A DNA stretch of 36,056 bases, taken from positions 86,802-122,857 of the forward strand of contig NW_003145789.1 in the NCBI RefSeq assembly GCF_000003605.2. The letters are read 5' to 3'. Shown here piece by piece: positions 32,607 to 36,056 of this stretch (positions within the stretch are counted from its first letter, which is position 1; the number at the start of each line of letters is the position of its first letter). The DNA comes from Saccoglossus kowalevskii. Lineage: Eukaryota; Hemichordata; Enteropneusta; Harrimaniidae. The notes beneath the pieces are model-generated. The model ran no database searches and was not told where the DNA came from. It saw only the letters and a program-made list of their open reading frames with translations. Both the position numbers and the translations under genes were made by a program.

Positions 32607-33969
32607 GCACCGATTATAACACGATTATACACTGGTATAATATAATTCCGCGGCTATTCACAGCATACACACTTATTGTGGTCACGAGAAAGAATGGAAC
32701 GGCAATATTGCAGTATGAGACTCTGCTAACAGAATAGCTACATTACACAAAGTGTTGCCACAGACAGCAATAGCAACACTGTGAGCAAAATAGTAATATC
32801 AGTGTGTCGCACTGCAATATTGTCGTTCCATTATTTATTGCCAGTAGATTACAGTCGAATTCAATAGCCTGGAATCTACCAAATTTAATATGAATCAACA
32901 TTTCAAACATGCAAGGATATTGTTAAATTATTGAAACGAAGAATGTTTGAAAATGTACAGAGTTACTATCTTGGGCAGTTTATTCACAAATTACTTAAGT
33001 TTAAACGGTGTGGTTTTATTTTAGTGTTGCGGACTACAACCCCAATAATTAAACTATTCTCCACACACACACAAATAAGATAAACATCCATTTACCATTG
33101 GTTCTGATGCAATCTGATAACAATCCCAGTGACTTTTTATATTCTTACTTTGGTTGATTTTTTTTTTATTTTAACTATTACTACATACTGTATGGGCTCT
33201 TGGAATTAATATATTTGAGAAGAAAAAATTAATAAAAAAAATAAAATTAAAATAACAAAAAATGAGGACTAGGACTTTGGTTCCTATGGTGACCAGAAAT
33301 TTGTTATATTTGGTGCCAAAAAATGAGAATGGCAGATTTATCTTCATTTCTGTATTACATGCATACATGAACAAATAAATCACTTTCACCTGGATACTGA
33401 AGTACTATATCTCCAAAAATGATAACATTTTCGTAAGCTAGTATCATTTTACATTTCTCCAGTCTGTCATTGGTGGCGCTGTTTATAAAAGTTTGTACAA
33501 CAAGTGCAAGAACGCAATTTCTAAGATGACTAAATACAAAATGGTCACCTTGGAATGGATCATAAAACAAATGCATGTATATACGTGTTCCAATATGTTA
33601 GATGCGTGTGACACGATCAAGTCAAGCATTTCCGTAATGCAAGTGTGGACAGACTGATGCACTGAGCCTCTAAACCCACTACGGATAGCCAAAAAAACAA
33701 ACATCAGCAGTTACTTGAAAGAGAAATGCGAAAAAATAAATTCACAGCTACATTATCGTGAAAAAAAATATAGCCTTGAAAACTGTGTGAAGAAAAAGAT
33801 GCACAGAAGTTTATAACGTGCCTCCTCCAGTGTATTCATTAGATCATATATATATCATGATATATACAACATTAAAATATATCTATAACGTAACAAAAAT
33901 ACCCGACATCAAATAATCACTATTGCATAGTAAAATTTCATCATACCCCCAACTGACCTGACGGCCATT
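32607..33969. other. Upstream spacer, nothing certain
   Basis: AT-rich. Two overlapping minus-strand open frames (33355-33576 and 33483-33704) have protein-like stretches, but no acceptor in a phase that would join the exon candidate at 34148-34238 was found. No family is recognised. Confidence 0.35.
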
Positions 33970-34110
33970 GATTTAAAGGCAGCAGTCGTCGTGCCGCGTC
34001 CTGTTCGATATGGGACTCATAGCGACGTGTATACAACGCGTGTAAAATACATTGTTTATTTACACGAAATTCGAACACGCATTGCGCGATGACCACCGTG
34101 CTTTTAAGCA
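33970..34110 (-). mobile_element. GATTTAAAG-ended MITE, copy 2
   Basis: 141 bp, inverted relative to 12916-13043. Its two ends, GATTTAAAGGCAGCAGTCGTCGTG and (reversed) TGCTTAAAAGCACGGTGGTCATCG, are imperfect terminal inverted repeats. It carries AATAAA on the minus strand inside GTAAATAAACAATG, as copy 1 does on the plus strand. Confidence 0.75.
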
Positions 34111-34147
34111 TTCATTGTTTTGCCGTACAAATTATTAGCTAGCCTAC

Positions 34148-34238
34148 CTTCTGAAACAATTCCCTCTTTTCTGTCAAAAACTCGGGTTCCTCACGCGACA
34201 CGAACTGCTTCATATGTTCGTGTGTTTGTTTGTTTTTT
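34148..34238 (-). CDS. Possible coding exon of an unidentified gene
   Basis: On the minus strand a strong acceptor (CATCTCTCCAG with a T-rich tract before it) is followed by 91 nt that encode KNKQTHEHMKQFVSREEPEF and then LTEKRELFQK. The exon ends in phase 0 at the donor AAG|GTAGGC. The charged, low-complexity-free composition looks coding. An internal ATG at 34213 would allow it to be a first coding exon. No partner exon in the right phase was found, and the family is not recognised. It could belong to a gene that starts beyond the right edge, or to one whose first exon follows the CCAAT/E2F-like cluster at 34543-34593. Confidence 0.35.
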
Positions 34239-34542
34239 CTGGAGAGATGGAAAATCAGAAAAACGAAACGTTGAACTTGAAATAAACACCAATTTCCTAG
34301 TCGTATTGTTTTTGGATTCGCTGTTATTCTACTTGCATTCACTATGAAAAATGTTTGTTTTGTTAACAGAAACGATATTATCATTTTAATGTTTGCAGTG
34401 CATAAACTACCCGATACAAATACATTTAACTTCAGATAACTCGAATGTTGCGAACTGCAATATTGCCAATATTCTTTGGTTCCAGGCGTCCTTTGCGAAT
34501 GGCCCGGAGGACGCAGGTAACAAGCAACAAGAAAGTGATGAA

Positions 34543-34593
34543 CCAATCAGAATGCCGGATTCGTTACTAGTTACCGGCATCTTGAGGCGGGAA
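34543..34593. promoter_or_regulatory. CCAAT and E2F-like promoter cluster
   Basis: CCAAT occurs at 34543-34547 and GGCGGGAA at 34586-34593, in a locally GC-richer stretch (34480-34690) within AT-rich DNA. This fits a polymerase II promoter of a broadly expressed or cell-cycle gene. The direction is not determined. Confidence 0.3.
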
Positions 34594-34693
34594 CCAGCCA
34601 AACGAAAGGAGATGATCTTCACACAATCTATCGCTGGTGGCGCTTCAACAAAATCAGCTGCTTGCAAAGGCTAAAACAACCAACGGGGAGGGT

Positions 34694-35626
34694 TGAAATA
34701 AAACCGAAGTAGAAGCTTATCCGAAATTCTTCAGAATGTTCAACAGTGAAGATTAAGTCAAATGTTAAACCATATATCAGGAGAATACAACAAAGCCTCT
34801 TTATGTTTAACTTATTTTTAAAAACGATTAAAAACAAAAAGTACCCCGGTTTTCAAACTTTTCCACAAAAAACGATTTTGTCCCTTCAGAGTTTCACAGC
34901 CTGCTGCACACTGACTGAAAAACAAATTTATTTTCCTTAGAGTAATTTACAGTTCAACACAGCATATCAGATATTTAAATATGAATTCAAGAAAAGACAT
35001 ACAATACACAAAGCTGGTGAATATTTAATATCAGAAATAGCAATGACTGACATTTTACTTTAGTATTATATCACTAACATTTTATGGCTGTCAACTGAAG
35101 GAATCTATTTTTAAGGATGCAATAAATTCATTAATACATGTTTGTCCAGATAAAAGGATCCAGTCACTGTGACAAAATATAGCTGTATAATGCATTAGTA
35201 CGATGCACATGTCAATAACTGAATTTTGTTGATGGCTCATTATACTTCATATAGACTAAACAGTCTATGGTTAGCAACTCAATAAAATATCACAGATGAA
35301 ACAATCATACCAGGAAATTCAAAAGATGTGTTATTTATTACGAAATATTAAATATATTTAAAAATGAACCAAAGCCTGATGTCAGTCTGTAGGTTATCCC
35401 AAATTACACAAGTATCAAATTTCACCGAGACCTTATACAATGTAGGTAGTTCTACAAATGTACAAAGCCACAAAATAAAATTGTTTCCTGTATTACACAA
35501 ATGAGAATGATACTTCGACATTTATTTTTTTGTAGCAGAGGGTGGATGTATTCAACCAAAATAACGAACATAATTATAGACAAGCAGCCTATCGGCTGAG
35601 ATAGCTCCGCTGTTAGCAATGCACAT
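34694..35626. other. AT-rich spacer, nothing recognised
   Basis: No gene, RNA or repeat was identified between the promoter-like cluster and the terminal tandem repeat. Confidence 0.4.
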
Positions 35627-36056
35627 TTCAATTAAAGAACTGAAGACATCATTAGAAAATGAACAATATGAATAGTATCAAAGCAATCGGACTTACAGTT
35701 TTTAACAAGAAGTCGAAAATATCACTTTTTACCAAAAATTACAAAAATATTCACCAAAATAAATTAATTAGAGAATTGAAGATATCATCACAAAATGAAC
35801 AAATCTGAGAGAGGTCCACATGTAGTACCTATATATGTAATATCAAAGCAATCGGACTTACAGTTTTCAACAAGAAGTCGAAAATATCACTTTTTACCAA
35901 AAATGACAAAAATATTCACCAAAATTAGAGAATTGAAGATATCATCACAAAATGAACAAATCTGAGAGAGGTCCACATGTAGTACCTATATATGTAATAT
36001 CAAAGCAATTGGACTTGCGGTTTTTAACAAGAAGTCAAAAATATCAACTTTTTACC
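35627..36056 (+). repeat. Tandem repeat of about 157-165 bp, running off the window
   Basis: AATCGGACTTACAGTTTT recurs near 35685, 35850 and (one or two changes) 36007. The block GAAAATATCACTTTTTACC and the block TCTGAGAGAGGTCCACATG recur at matching offsets. The first copy lacks the latter block. At least two and a half units are present, and the last is cut by the window end. Confidence 0.85.

Noticed and set aside
33355-33704. Two overlapping minus-strand frames as a gene
   Set aside because: The frames overlap each other, acceptors are weak or in the wrong phase for the nearby exon candidate, and no family is recognised.
16500-34640. Recurring GAGGGCGC/GTGGCGCT motifs as CTCF-like sites
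   Set aside because: The number of GGCGC occurrences is near chance expectation, and the flanking bases do not fit the CTCF consensus.

Overview
The window is AT-rich, intron-bearing animal DNA with two convergent genes, set among fossil retroelements, short hairpin transposons, SINEs and tandem repeats. All inferred introns are GT-AG. An L1/Tx1-type LINE, a BEL/Pao LTR element, tRNA-type SINEs, TA-flanked MITEs and a motile-cilium protein gene suggest a marine invertebrate (a mollusc or another lophotrochozoan, or an invertebrate deuterostome). The species cannot be fixed from sequence alone.

Layout. 1-343 is G-rich low-complexity DNA. 344-2299 is a plus-strand LINE that kept its endonuclease and C-terminal zinc-finger part but lost the reverse transcriptase. 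2560-12795 holds a plus-strand SLC1 (EAAT-type amino acid transporter) gene. It has a TATA box and probable first exon at 2560-2810, a 4.3 kb first intron, and ten exons from 7109 to 12795. 12916-15746 is mobile-element territory: a small MITE that offers the first AATAAA after the SLC1 stop, then the 5' part of a broken minus-strand BEL/Pao element. 15900-17500 is intergenic, with a SINE and X-box-like motifs. 17657-32381 is a complete seven-exon minus-strand gene for a 332-residue CIMIP2 (FAM166) ciliary microtubule inner protein with four PGYxGYIP-type repeats. Its introns hold an 83-bp tandem array, a TA-flanked MITE, a SINE and an 18-copy 60-bp minisatellite. 32535-32606 is its likely promoter, with an X-box-like site. 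34148-34238 is an exon-like piece of an unidentified minus-strand gene. The last 430 bases are a 157-165 bp tandem repeat running off the end.

The two genes have no obvious joint function; they meet tail to tail. The most notable content is the transporter. Its reading frame and splice phases are intact through all exons, yet the serine-rich HP1 tip, the NMDGT motif, the HP2 tip and one sodium-site aspartate of the SLC1 family are all replaced, while three substrate-contacting positions are kept. That looks like a maintained protein with changed ion coupling or substrate rather than a decayed copy. All gene models here were assembled by hand from splice signals and reading phase; no database search was run.
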